NCBI GenBank assembly: GCA_023485745.1
Contig: JAMCZL010000030.1
Span: 1 to 20,665 of the forward strand
Source: Candidatus Martarchaeota archaeon
GTDB taxonomy: Archaea > Micrarchaeota > Micrarchaeia > Micrarchaeales > Micrarchaeaceae
Direction: 5' to 3'
Length of the DNA stretch: 20,665 nucleotides
Positions 1 to 6,719 of this stretch are shown one piece after another; positions within the stretch are counted from its first letter, which is position 1; each line of letters opens with the position of its first letter. The notes under the pieces were generated by a model. That model saw only the letters and a list, made by a program, of their open reading frames with translations. It was not told the DNA's origin and ran no database searches. Made by a program: the position numbers and the translations under genes.

Positions 1-2
1 TT

Positions 3-128
3 ACGGAGATACCTGGCCCAAACATAAATATAAGCCAATATTTTGCAGGATATGGCTGCTCTGTGGAAACGGCCAATCTGACTTATTTTGTAATAGAACT
101 TGCACCGTTCTGTCCGCCAATTGGATAA
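3..128 (+). CDS. C-terminal end of a secreted or surface protein (partial)
   Basis: The frame is open from the window edge to a TAA at 126-128, giving 41 residues that end in APFCPPIG. The stretch has N-glycosylation-like sequons (NIS, NLT) and two cysteines, like the two proteins that follow, so it is probably the tail of another exported protein. The other two frames look less protein-like. The start lies outside the window, and nothing here identifies a family. Moderately sure it is coding, not sure of its role. Confidence 0.5.
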   Translation, partial: TEIPGPNINISQYFAGYGCSVETANLTYFVIELAPFCPPIG

Positions 129-324
129 ATAGTAGGAGGTTTAGTTGCACATTTAACTTAGATTTTTAATAATTAGGTTTACGATAAGAATTACTTTTTA
201 TATATATTTATTAGCTGTATTTGCGTGAGAAACGCATAAAATAAGGAAAGAGGGAATAGTGTTAAAGAAGAAAATGCTAAAGAAGCTTTTAAACTATTCT
301 TGACCTTATCTTAACGTTGTGAGT

Positions 325-334
325 AATTATTTAA
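325..334 (+). promoter_or_regulatory. TATA box for the membrane protein at 351
   Basis: An AATTATTTAA stretch lies about 21 nt before the ATG at 351, which fits an archaeal TATA box driving a leaderless transcript. A second AT-rich candidate at about 190-205 (TTTTTATATATATTTATT) would give a leader of over 100 nt. The rest of 129-350 shows no gene. Confidence 0.4.
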
Positions 335-350
335 GGTTTGTGAGTTATTA

Positions 351-1403
351 ATGTTAATAAGGTGTAAGAACGTGGCTCGTAGATATCGTAGATACCATAA
401 ACCAATAAGTAGCACATATTATAATCAAGGTTACACACAAAGACCTTGGAGTGTTAAGCTTCCAGAAGCCTTTAAAGATATAACTCCGCCAATTAAAGCA
501 GTCGTAATAACCATAATTATACTCATTCTAAGTATACCTCAAATTCATTTACTTAATCTCGAAGGGACAGTTGGATTATCGACTCTTTTTACATCAAGTA
601 CACTTTTTATCAATTTTGTGATAATATTTGCTGTCTTGCTTGTTTATGATTTCGTTACTTATGGCGCGGCACGCTCCTATCAAGAAGTTTTTGGTAGCTT
701 GTTTGGTTCAATATTTATCACATTAGCAAAAGGTACATTACCATTTCCTATTGTGATAATACTAACAGCCATAATATTCTATTTGGGATTTATATTTGGC
801 AAACTACTTAATTTAGTCAACATGAATGAAAGAAGCAGGAAACTGATAAGCGGAACTATTGGAGTATTAGTATTCTTTTGGTTAATTGCAGTAATTTTTG
901 TCTATTATAGCTATCTTGTACCGGCCTCTCCGATATCGCTAAACTCGGCGTATCTTACTCAAGGTCAATTGAATAGCTCTTTTGGAACAAACAGCACGTC
1001 AGGAATTGGATTATATAGTATAAATAGATTAAATGCAAATGAGACTACTTACGGGTCTCTCGTACATCTATTCCCGACACCTATCCAGTTAGTGGCCTTC
1101 AATCTTACATTTGCAAATACCCAAGCGGGTAGTGCTTATTTTGTTGAATATTACAACATAACAAGTTTGAATTTAACTGAATATACCTTGCAAACGCCAC
1201 AAGCAAGTATAATATTTATCACACAAGCACATTCTGCAAGCAGTATAGGCAATATTAATGGTTTACAATACTTTACTAGGGGCAATGTAATAATGGCATC
1301 GAAAGGCAATTATATCTCCTTTATTACTTGCTCGGGCACTTTATGCACTAATGTCAATACACGCAGATTATTGCAAGCTGTATCTCAAGATTTCGGCGGA
1401 TAG
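351..1403 (+). CDS. Polytopic membrane protein with extracytoplasmic C-terminal domain
   Basis: I do not recognise a family. The 350-residue product starts with a basic, Tyr/Arg-rich cytoplasmic segment (about 1-45). Four clear hydrophobic segments follow, at about 49-69, 84-105, 132-155 and 166-188. The last 160 residues are Asn/Ser/Thr-rich with several NxS/T sequons and end in a short region with two Cys (TCSGTLC), as expected of a domain outside the membrane. ATG 351 is the first start in the frame and sits at leaderless distance from a TATA box. Codon use is visibly richer in A/T than in the genes after 5158. It is followed on the same strand by another exported protein. Function unknown; the topology is inferred from hydrophobicity only. 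Confidence 0.75.
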   Translation: MLIRCKNVARRYRRYHKPISSTYYNQGYTQRPWSVKLPEAFKDITPPIKAVVITIIILILSIPQIHLLNLEGTVGLSTLFTSSTLFINFVIIFAVLLVYDFVTYGAARSYQEVFGSLFGSIFITLAKGTLPFPIVIILTAIIFYLGFIFGKLLNLVNMNERSRKLISGTIGVLVFFWLIAVIFVYYSYLVPASPISLNSAYLTQGQLNSSFGTNSTSGIGLYSINRLNANETTYGSLVHLFPTPIQLVAFNLTFANTQAGSAYFVEYYNITSLNLTEYTLQTPQASIIFITQAHSASSIGNINGLQYFTRGNVIMASKGNYISFITCSGTLCTNVNTRRLLQAVSQDFGG

Positions 1404-1473
1404 CCACTCTTGTTTTTAGATATTCAAGTATCTTACTGCATGTCTTTGGTTTTCATATACAACAATTCTTTAG

Positions 1474-1480
1474 TTTATAT
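1474..1480 (+). promoter_or_regulatory. Possible TATA box for the surface protein at 1554
   Basis: TTTATAT in an AT-rich gap lies about 75 nt before ATG 1554. A transcript would begin near 1502 with a leader of about 50 nt. No strong Shine-Dalgarno is seen. Confidence 0.3.
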
Positions 1481-1553
1481 CATATTTTAGAACGTCATTT
1501 AAACTTTGTTATGCAACTATTACATAGAAGGTTCATCTACAAAGGCCATACGC

Positions 1554-3260
1554 ATGGTAACAGCAAAGAGTAAACCAAAAGTTGACATAAAACCATTGGG
1601 GGCTGTGATAGTAATAGGGATAATTGCTATATTCGGAGTTCTTTTATATCTAAATTTACAAAGTTCTAGTCCGTTGGGTGCACAGAGAAATCCCTATAAC
1701 GCATCTTTTGGTTATCAGGGCCAAGGTTACTATGCCTACCGTAACGTAGAGTTTTATGCAATATCTCAAGCTCAATTTAATTCAAGTATGAGTCGTGTTG
1801 TGCCATCAGCAACTACTAATATATCTGTTTCAACAACGAACACAACTACCGACATAACCCCAACCACTAGCATTGTACCTATCAATCTTACTTCTAGATA
1901 TATTTATTGTGTTGAAGGCGTAACGTATATTAACGGTGGCGCAGCCTATTCAGACTCGTATATATGGGAGTCTCTTAATAATTCATATTATTCAAAATTG
2001 TATACAAATGGAACTCCAGTAAACTGGAAAAACACTTCAAAGTATCCGCAACCCACAATCACCTATTTGCCCGAATTAGGTCTATTTGAACCCCTATTAC
2101 CTGTCTGTGTGAGTGAGGACTACAATATGTATTGTCTAAGTTATAATACTTCATATTATAGCTCTATAACAGAAAATGGGTTAAGCAATTGGAAAGAGAC
2201 CACTCCATTTCCAAACCAGACAGAACTTTATGACCTTAGTTGCGCCGCCGGGGACCGACACATATATTGCATAGCAAAGACATCATTTTATAATTCAAAT
2301 TGCATAATTAATTCAGGATATTCTATATGCGCACCGAACAATTCAACAAATAATTTCACATACACTGGTCCGTTATATATTGCATCTTTGTCTTCAAATG
2401 GGATAGGAAATTGGATTACAACTACATCCGTAGTAGCTTTGCATAGCGGTGTCCTTACTAATCAAACACTTTTAGCTTTAGAAAATAGAAACGTTATACA
2501 AACCTACCAAAAGTATAACGGCTCTACCCCGGCCTTGTGGTCTTGGGCTAAAGGCAGAAACTATCCGTTGAATGTTACGGGCACTTATTGTACCATTGCG
2601 AATTTCACCAATGGCAGTCAAGTAACAACTACAATAATAAACACAACAACAATACCCATAATCACATTAAATTATTCTGCAACTAGCAGTTATGCATACG
2701 GCACAGCTCAACTATTCTTAGAAAAAAATTATACATATTACGTATGTGGTGTAGCAAGTAAACTTCAAAATATGAGTGGTGGAATGATATCTATTTCATG
2801 GAATCAAACTGTTAATGGTTTTCCATATTCATCGGTCGGCGTTTCAAATAGCCCTGTTTGTAATGTCGTAGGAAAATATGAATCACAATCGGCAATTGTT
2901 GGTATTGGAGTACATGCATCTTCGTATAATGTTACCTATGCCTCTCATGCACAAAATATATCTTTTCAAATTAAAGGATATCCTTCATTATTGACGATAA
3001 TTACAGCAGGTATATATTCTCTTAGATTACCTGCTGCTTGTAGTGTTACGTTATTTGGTGGTGTTAGTTGTCCCGCACCAACACTGTCTTATCCTAATGG
3101 GGCTTTATGTACTGTTGCAGTGCAAGAAGAATCGTTTGCTAATGATGTGCACACTAGCTTTGCCACAATATTCGTATGTTCAACAGTTGTTCCTGGTAAT
3201 TATACCTTAAATGATTCTATGCTGATAAATAGTTCGACTGCAGCGTATTCATTTAACTAA
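1554..3260 (+). CDS. Large anchored surface protein with propeller-like repeats
   Basis: The product is 568 residues from ATG 1554. The frame also reaches a TTG at 1506, but the residues between look non-coding, and the usual order of basic N-terminus then membrane helix begins at the ATG. One membrane anchor lies at about 15-35, then a Thr/Ser/Asn linker. From about residue 115 to 290 there are at least three imperfect repeats of the type YIYC / YYS-x-L-x-x-NG-x-x-NW, resembling kelch-like propeller blades. A Cys-containing beta-rich C-terminal half follows. Sequons are frequent, so the protein is likely exported and glycosylated. Family assignment is by repeat pattern only; a role in adhesion or a surface layer is inference. 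Base composition is AT-rich like its upstream neighbour. Confidence 0.75.
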   Translation: MVTAKSKPKVDIKPLGAVIVIGIIAIFGVLLYLNLQSSSPLGAQRNPYNASFGYQGQGYYAYRNVEFYAISQAQFNSSMSRVVPSATTNISVSTTNTTTDITPTTSIVPINLTSRYIYCVEGVTYINGGAAYSDSYIWESLNNSYYSKLYTNGTPVNWKNTSKYPQPTITYLPELGLFEPLLPVCVSEDYNMYCLSYNTSYYSSITENGLSNWKETTPFPNQTELYDLSCAAGDRHIYCIAKTSFYNSNCIINSGYSICAPNNSTNNFTYTGPLYIASLSSNGIGNWITTTSVVALHSGVLTNQTLLALENRNVIQTYQKYNGSTPALWSWAKGRNYPLNVTGTYCTIANFTNGSQVTTTIINTTTIPIITLNYSATSSYAYGTAQLFLEKNYTYYVCGVASKLQNMSGGMISISWNQTVNGFPYSSVGVSNSPVCNVVGKYESQSAIVGIGVHASSYNVTYASHAQNISFQIKGYPSLLTIITAGIYSLRLPAACSVTLFGGVSCPAPTLSYPNGALCTVAVQEESFANDVHTSFATIFVCSTVVPGNYTLNDSMLINSSTAAYSFN

Positions 3261-3326
3261 CTTTAATTTTCCATGTTAAAATTATGTTAGAAAAAGGTAA
3301 CATTTGAGGCTTCTATATATAACCCC

Positions 3327-3337
3327 TTTTTTCTTTT
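3327..3337 (+). terminator. T-rich terminator of the surface protein gene
   Basis: A CCCC followed by T6-C-T4 lies about 65 nt after the stop at 3260. Archaeal termination commonly uses T-runs in the coding strand. The run ends exactly at the edge of the tRNA-like fragment on the other strand. Confidence 0.4.
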
Positions 3338-3388
3338 GCTCCCGCCGGGATTTGAACCCGAGTTTCAGACTTGAGAGGCCTGCGCCTT
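3337..3388 (-). pseudogene. 3' fragment of a tRNA-Glu (CTC), probable att remnant
   Basis: Reading the minus strand, positions 22-73 of a tRNA can be folded. AGGC is the D-stem 3' strand. CAGGC/GTCTG is a good anticodon stem around loop CTCTCAA (anticodon CTC). A full T arm with GTTCAAATC follows, then CGGGAGC for the acceptor and discriminator A. The required 5' acceptor GCTCCCG and a normal D loop do not occur in the following 1.7 kb, so no complete tRNA can be formed here. It differs from the intact tRNA-Glu in stems while keeping them paired, so it is not a simple recent copy. Alternatives are a split-tRNA 3' half, or an intron-bearing gene whose 5' exon I could not find. Confidence 0.6.
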
Positions 3389-3394
3389 TCTTTG

Positions 3395-3655
3395 ATGGTT
3401 AGAAGCCCTTCGTGAAATTCGGGCTAATTTCGACTTCTCGTCGAAGGCTTACTAAAGACCTTTTCGACCTAAGGTCTTTAGTCGCTTGGAGGTCTTTAGC
3501 TGGAGACTCTACGCGGCGTCTCTACATGGATAGCACAAATATTGATGTGCAGTAGTCCCTAGACAAAAAACATGGTTTTTGAACTGTCGTCGAGACTTTT
3601 CTCTACATGGAACTGGCTTGTCGTGTAGAGAAACCTAAGTCATGTAGAGAAATTG
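3395..3655. other. Gene-free block dense in inverted repeats
   Basis: No convincing gene lies here. The block holds a run of hairpin-forming sequences. AGCCC/GGGCT is at 3404-3425. TTCGAC/GTCGAA is at 3429-3445. A perfect 12-bp stem pairs 3451-3462 with 3471-3482 (8-nt loop), and a third copy of AGGTCTTTAG lies at 3490-3499. GAGAC/GTCTC is at 3503-3522. The motif TCTCTACATG occurs at 3519 and 3600, with inverted copies at 3641-3650 (exact) and 3622-3631 (one mismatch). On the minus strand the same DNA has a TATA-like start (ATATAAAAT, about 3706-3714) and would be transcribed into the tRNA fragment. It may be a structured RNA, or decayed integrase N-terminal sequence. Confidence 0.4.
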
Positions 3656-3706
3656 CCAAAATAATGAAAAGCCAGCCACCGCAAGGCGTATCTACTGAGC
3701 AAAACA

Positions 3707-3715
3707 TTTTATATG
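3707..3715 (+). promoter_or_regulatory. TATA box of hicB
   Basis: TTTTATATG lies about 33 nt before the hicB ATG, giving a predicted start near 3736 and a leader of under 10 nt. The same AT-rich stretch could also serve the opposite strand. HicB proteins often repress their own promoter, but no clear operator was identified. Confidence 0.45.
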
Positions 3716-3743
3716 TGTAACTACCATATAATTACAGCGACAG

Positions 3744-3953
3744 ATGAATTTTATGCGATTTAGGGTATTGATAGAGAGAGATGAAGATGGCATCTATGTA
3801 GGCAAGGTACCTGACCTGCCGGGATGCGCTACCGAAGGCAGAACTAAGAAGGAACTTATGAAGAACATGAAGGAGGCCATTCAAGCCTATATGGAATCTT
3901 TGAAGAAGCACGGCGATCCTATCCCTGTGGAATCGGTGCAGATAAGTGTCTAG
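3744..3953 (+). CDS. hicB: HicB-family antitoxin
   Basis: This 69-residue protein has the compact HicB/UPF0150 pattern. An N-terminal strand with acidic residues (RVLIERDEDGIYVGKVPDLP) leads into GCATEG, then the helix ELMKNMKEAIQAYMESL and a final strand. The family folds as a partial RNase H-like domain and binds and inhibits HicA. It lacks the C-terminal DNA-binding domain of longer HicB proteins, so autoregulation by this protein alone is uncertain. An alternative ATG lies three codons in (3753). It overlaps the start of hicA by 8 bp, so the two are translationally coupled, antitoxin first. It lies in the candidate integrated element, where such modules favour retention (inference). Confidence 0.9.
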   Translation: MNFMRFRVLIERDEDGIYVGKVPDLPGCATEGRTKKELMKNMKEAIQAYMESLKKHGDPIPVESVQISV

Positions 3954-4203
3954 GCTTATACCTCTTGATTATGAGAAGGTCATAAAGGCCCTTTCTAAAG
4001 TAGGCTATGTCGTAAACCATCAGAAAGGAAGCCATATCGTAATGCACCTTGACAGGAAGGATAGGTACACTAAACTATTCGGAGATAGAAAACCAGAATA
4101 CATAATAGTAGTCCCTGCCCATAGGCCGATAGGCAGGGGCATGGTAAGGACTATCATGAACGAAGCTGACTTGTCAGTTGATGAGTTCAATAACTTGGCG
4201 TAA
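3946..4203 (+). CDS. hicA: HicA-family mRNA interferase toxin
   Basis: This 85-residue protein starts at a GTG inside the end of hicB. It has the HicA layout: a helix beginning DYEKVIKALSKVGY, then the KGSH motif with the likely catalytic His30. The strands follow, then HRPIGRGMVRTIMNEADLSV, which matches the family's conserved C-terminal helix region. HicA is a small double-stranded-RNA-binding-fold ribonuclease that cleaves mRNA and is neutralised by HicB. The middle loop (DRKDRYTKLFGDRKPEY) is longer than in many bacterial copies, which agrees with archaeal forms. All key residues are present, so it is probably active. It is followed within 46 bp by the stop codon of the oppositely oriented integrase. 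Confidence 0.9.
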   Translation: MSRLIPLDYEKVIKALSKVGYVVNHQKGSHIVMHLDRKDRYTKLFGDRKPEYIIVVPAHRPIGRGMVRTIMNEADLSVDEFNNLA

Positions 4204-4248
4204 CCCTAGCTTTGAGCCTTTCGGCTTTCTCGACTGAAAACGCCTCGT

Positions 4249-4965
4249 CTACCGCTTGTAAAGCTCCTCCTTTCTGGTGTTTATGTGGGTCATGGTAGTG
4301 CTTGGATTTGCGTGCCTTGCGAACCTGCTTGCCAATACTACATTGCCGTTTGTTGACTTTGCGAACTTAGTTATTGCATAGTGCCTGAGGCTGTGCGTTG
4401 TAAGCCTATGCAAGGTGCGCTCTTTCCTGTGGTAAAGGCTTTCGTCGGATTCGCCATAAGTGGCGTCTAATCCGGATTCTTTTATTATTTCCCTAAAAAC
4501 CTTGCGAGCATAGTTCTGCTCTACGTGCGGGAGATCATTGTGGTTGTTGTCGTTTTCCTTGTAGAATATGTAGCCGTTTGCAGCCTTTATCTTGGCTGCA
4601 TTTTTGGCTGCAAATTCTACGGTTTCCTTGAATAGGTCCAAAGGAATAAGGAGAGCGTCCATCTTTCCTGACTTTTCAGATTTCAAAGTCAGTTCGCGCT
4701 TGTCGAAGTCGATGTTGCTTATGTGCAGCTTTGTGACTTCGCCAATGCGGAGGCCCATGTATGCCTGGTACTTGAACAAAAGCGCGAATTTCTCGCTTTT
4801 TATGCTTCTGAGGAAGCGCTGAAGCTCCAATTCGGTAAAGCCCTTGTTGATAGAGCCGTACTTAGGCGGTCCGTTGCCACGGTATTTCTTTGAGAAAACG
4901 CGGTTCACCGCGCCTTTAAGCTCTTTCAGCTGGTGGAAATTGAGCTCCGCGCTCTGCTCTTTCAC
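4249..4965 (-). CDS. Tyrosine recombinase / integrase, probably the C-terminal part of a partitioned gene
   Basis: From GTG 4965 the product is 238 residues and holds a full catalytic domain. Arg73 lies in GLRIGEVTKL, a lysine-bearing beta region is at about 93-101, HSLRH gives His191 and Arg194, and His218 lies in ARHANPSTT. The nucleophile position normally filled by Tyr holds His227 (TTMTHIN); the nearest Tyr is Tyr236 near the C-terminus. The frame stays open upstream of the GTG, with protein-like sequence (FDYVQFLNLVKEQSAEL), through the whole tRNA-Glu gene to a stop at 5158-5160, and offers no ATG. This is what SSV-type integration leaves: an int(C) fragment fused to the attachment site. 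It may be inactive both from partition and from the Tyr change. Confidence 0.8.
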   Translation of the reverse strand: MKEQSAELNFHQLKELKGAVNRVFSKKYRGNGPPKYGSINKGFTELELQRFLRSIKSEKFALLFKYQAYMGLRIGEVTKLHISNIDFDKRELTLKSEKSGKMDALLIPLDLFKETVEFAAKNAAKIKAANGYIFYKENDNNHNDLPHVEQNYARKVFREIIKESGLDATYGESDESLYHRKERTLHRLTTHSLRHYAITKFAKSTNGNVVLASRFARHANPSTTMTHINTRKEELYKR

Positions 4966-5074
4966 TAGGTTCAGAAACTGAACGTAATCGAACCCGCTTT
5001 TTGCATTTTTGGGCTTGGAGGAATCAGCCTGCCTATCTCTTTTCGAACCCGCGCCTGCCGGCGAAAATGCCAGA

Positions 5075-5149
5075 TGCTCCCATCGGGATTTGAACCCGAG
5101 TTTCGGCCTTGAGAGGGCCGCGTCCTTGACCGGACTAGACGACAGGAGC
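5075..5149 (-). tRNA. tRNA-Glu (CTC anticodon)
   Basis: A full cloverleaf folds on the minus strand. The acceptor is GCTCCTG/TGGGAGC, with two wobble pairs at its inner end. The D arm is GTCT/GGAC and the anticodon arm CGGCC/GGCCG around CTCTCAA. The T arm is TCGGG/CCCGA with GTTCAAATC, and the discriminator is A. CTC at 34-36 reads GAG (Glu). No CCA is encoded and no intron is seen. It begins 8 nt after the stop of the DUF460 gene, so it may be processed from a shared transcript. It is the probable integration target of the neighbouring element. Confidence 0.92.
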
Positions 5150-5157
5150 TCTTTTTG

Positions 5158-5649
5158 CTAACGCCTATTTGCCTTTATGCCGTTCATTGCCTCGTTCATT
5201 GAGTATTTCATTATTACCTTCGCTTTTATTGCTTCCTGCGCGCTGGGGCCCATCCCAGCAGCCTTGCGCTCTGCCTGCTTCAGCTTGTTGGAGTGCATGT
5301 TGAACGCCTTCAGTGCGGCTATGCACGCATCCCTTTCGTGTGGATTGCGCAGCCCAAACGACTTCGCCACGCGCTTTTTTGCCGCGAGCGGAATGTTCCT
5401 GTCGGGATAGTATATCTGCGTGCTGAACGCCGATCCCACCTTCTTTATCACGCTGCTTTTTGTGTCTGCCTTGTCGCTTGCTATTATCACCGGGGTGCCA
5501 GCACTTCTTATAGAAGCCACGAGCCATGCGATGCCTGCATTGCGCCTGTGCGCAGCGCGGACCAGCCTTCCTGAAAGGTCTAAGCATGCAAACGCCGCGG
5601 TCTTTCCCGTGTCTATGCCAACTATTGTATGCATTATATCATTTTTCAC
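5158..5649 (-). CDS. Short DUF460 (COG2433-like) RNase H-fold protein
   Basis: The 163-residue product matches the N-terminal domain of archaeal COG2433/DUF460 proteins, predicted RuvC/YqgF-like nucleases. Asp13 lies in VGIDTGKTAAFACLDLSGRL, Asp59 in VIIASDKAD, a proline-bearing stretch is near 82-91, and NPHERDA (103-108) gives the conserved His-Glu-x-Asp. These acidic residues match the metal-binding set of RNase H-like folds. Typical family members exceed 500 residues with long coiled coils; here only the nuclease-like domain and a basic tail remain. The GTG start at 5649 overlaps the TGA of the upstream gene (coupled translation); ATG 5634 is an alternative. Substrate unknown; Holliday-junction or RNA cleavage would be a guess. 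Confidence 0.75.
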   Translation of the reverse strand: MKNDIMHTIVGIDTGKTAAFACLDLSGRLVRAAHRRNAGIAWLVASIRSAGTPVIIASDKADTKSSVIKKVGSAFSTQIYYPDRNIPLAAKKRVAKSFGLRNPHERDACIAALKAFNMHSNKLKQAERKAAGMGPSAQEAIKAKVIMKYSMNEAMNGIKANRR

Positions 5650-6704
5650 TTGCTTGTTGAAGCATTTATGCTGCTGAGCGTGTAGTTTATTGCAGGGCTA
5701 AGCGTCTCTGGCAGCGCCAGGTACTTGCAATCCACTATGAACTGCGGGGTCTGCGTGACGTTGTAGTAGTTGGCCAGTACTGCCTGGTACTGCAGGGCGC
5801 TAGCTGCGCTTCCGAGGCATGTGGCAAACTGCGTCTGGTTCACGTTTGCATCGGACAGCAGCGTGGCCATGGTTGAATTGCTTGGCGGATTGCCGTCGAA
5901 AACATCACCAAGGTACTTGACGAAGCTTGGAAACGTGGGCTGCTGTGAAGCGCAGAACAGGTAGTAGCCCAGCTGCTGCGTGCGCTGAACCCCGTACTTT
6001 GGATATTTCTCTATTGCGTTGCCGGTAAATATGAACTTGTAGCTCATGTTTATCCTGCTTCCGTACTTGTTGCTCGCATTTATGGCTGCTTGCAGCGCAG
6101 ATATTGAGCCTGGCGCATACGGGTCTATTATTGAGTATATTGGTATTGGGGGCTTTGAGGCGCACAGCACTTTGTCCTTCATTGCTATCGCACCGAACGC
6201 CGTCACCCTGTTGCCTGTTATGTTAAGCGGAGGAATGGTCTGTATCGATGATTGCGCAAGTGAAAGGTTGTTCCCGTAAAGCAGGATTGAGAAGTTTGAT
6301 TTGGAGTTTGTCAGCGGGTCCAGGTATGGGAATACGGCAAGCCATTCGTTGGTCTTCGGGAGGTATGAAACCTCTGATTCATTGACATACGTGTAATACG
6401 GCAGAAGAGCAAGCGATGAGTTCAGCGTTGAGTATCCGGCCAGCACAGCCTCGGCTGCCGAGAACGCCTGGCTGGAGTTGTGCACCGGCACTATGCATGA
6501 GCCGGTGGCGTTGATGCCGTAGCCGCATACCTCGTATGATCTGAATGTTGCAAGTGAGGCTGCAAGAGCTACCAGTATGAGCACCAGTGCTATCAGCGCT
6601 ATGTGGAGGTAGTCCAAGCCGCCCCTTTTCAGTGCGGACTTCACTATGAATATGGGCTCTCCGCCCTGCTTTTTCTTTTTTTCCACATTTTTTTTGCTTG
6701 CCAT
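5646..6704 (-). CDS. Membrane-anchored DsbA/thioredoxin-fold protein without CxxC
   Basis: The product has 352 residues: a Lys-rich cytoplasmic N-terminus, one membrane helix at about 33-52, an extracytoplasmic region with many sequons, and from about 170 a DsbA-like thioredoxin-fold domain. Its first strand ends in IPIYSIIDPYAPGS (187-200), where DsbA relatives have DPYCPYC. Here the cysteine positions are Ala197 and Ser200. The later helical insert (QLGYYLFCASQQP, FATCLGSAAS) and the cis-Pro loop QTPQFIVDCKY (318-328) follow the family pattern. It probably cannot catalyse disulfide exchange and may bind partners instead. The last codon overlaps the start of the DUF460 gene. DsbA fold assignment is by motif order; moderately sure. 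Confidence 0.75.
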   Translation of the reverse strand: MASKKNVEKKKKQGGEPIFIVKSALKRGGLDYLHIALIALVLILVALAASLATFRSYEVCGYGINATGSCIVPVHNSSQAFSAAEAVLAGYSTLNSSLALLPYYTYVNESEVSYLPKTNEWLAVFPYLDPLTNSKSNFSILLYGNNLSLAQSSIQTIPPLNITGNRVTAFGAIAMKDKVLCASKPPIPIYSIIDPYAPGSISALQAAINASNKYGSRINMSYKFIFTGNAIEKYPKYGVQRTQQLGYYLFCASQQPTFPSFVKYLGDVFDGNPPSNSTMATLLSDANVNQTQFATCLGSAASALQYQAVLANYYNVTQTPQFIVDCKYLALPETLSPAINYTLSSINASTSK

Positions 6705-6719
6705 GAAATCACATTAATG

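Larger units (their letters stand above)
3337..5149. mobile_element. Candidate small integrated element at tRNA-Glu
   Basis: The element is bounded by the intact tRNA-Glu(CTC) at 5075-5149 and a same-orientation 3' tRNA-Glu fragment at 3337-3388. It contains hicB, hicA and a tyrosine recombinase directly beside the intact tRNA. The recombinase frame stays open through the tRNA gene, the layout expected when an SSV-type integrase gene is split by integration. The two tRNA ends share a 21-bp identical block in the T arm and variable region, but differ in the anticodon and acceptor stems. The fragment is therefore either old or came from another tRNA-Glu. About 1.7 kb is unusually small, so this may be a decayed remnant. 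Confidence 0.55.

Noticed and set aside
260..305. A tiny frame GTG-TTA-AAG... preceded by GGAAAGAGGG
   Set aside because: Only 14 codons, lysine-rich in AT-rich DNA; the SD-like sequence is probably chance.
3395..3530. Repeats of AGGTCTTTAG as a CRISPR array
   Set aside because: The repeats are only 10-12 bp, irregularly spaced and in both orientations, with no spacer structure and no cas genes nearby.
4212..4232. GAGCC-TTTC-GGCTT hairpin after hicA as a terminator
   Set aside because: The stem is short and no T-run follows; too weak to call.
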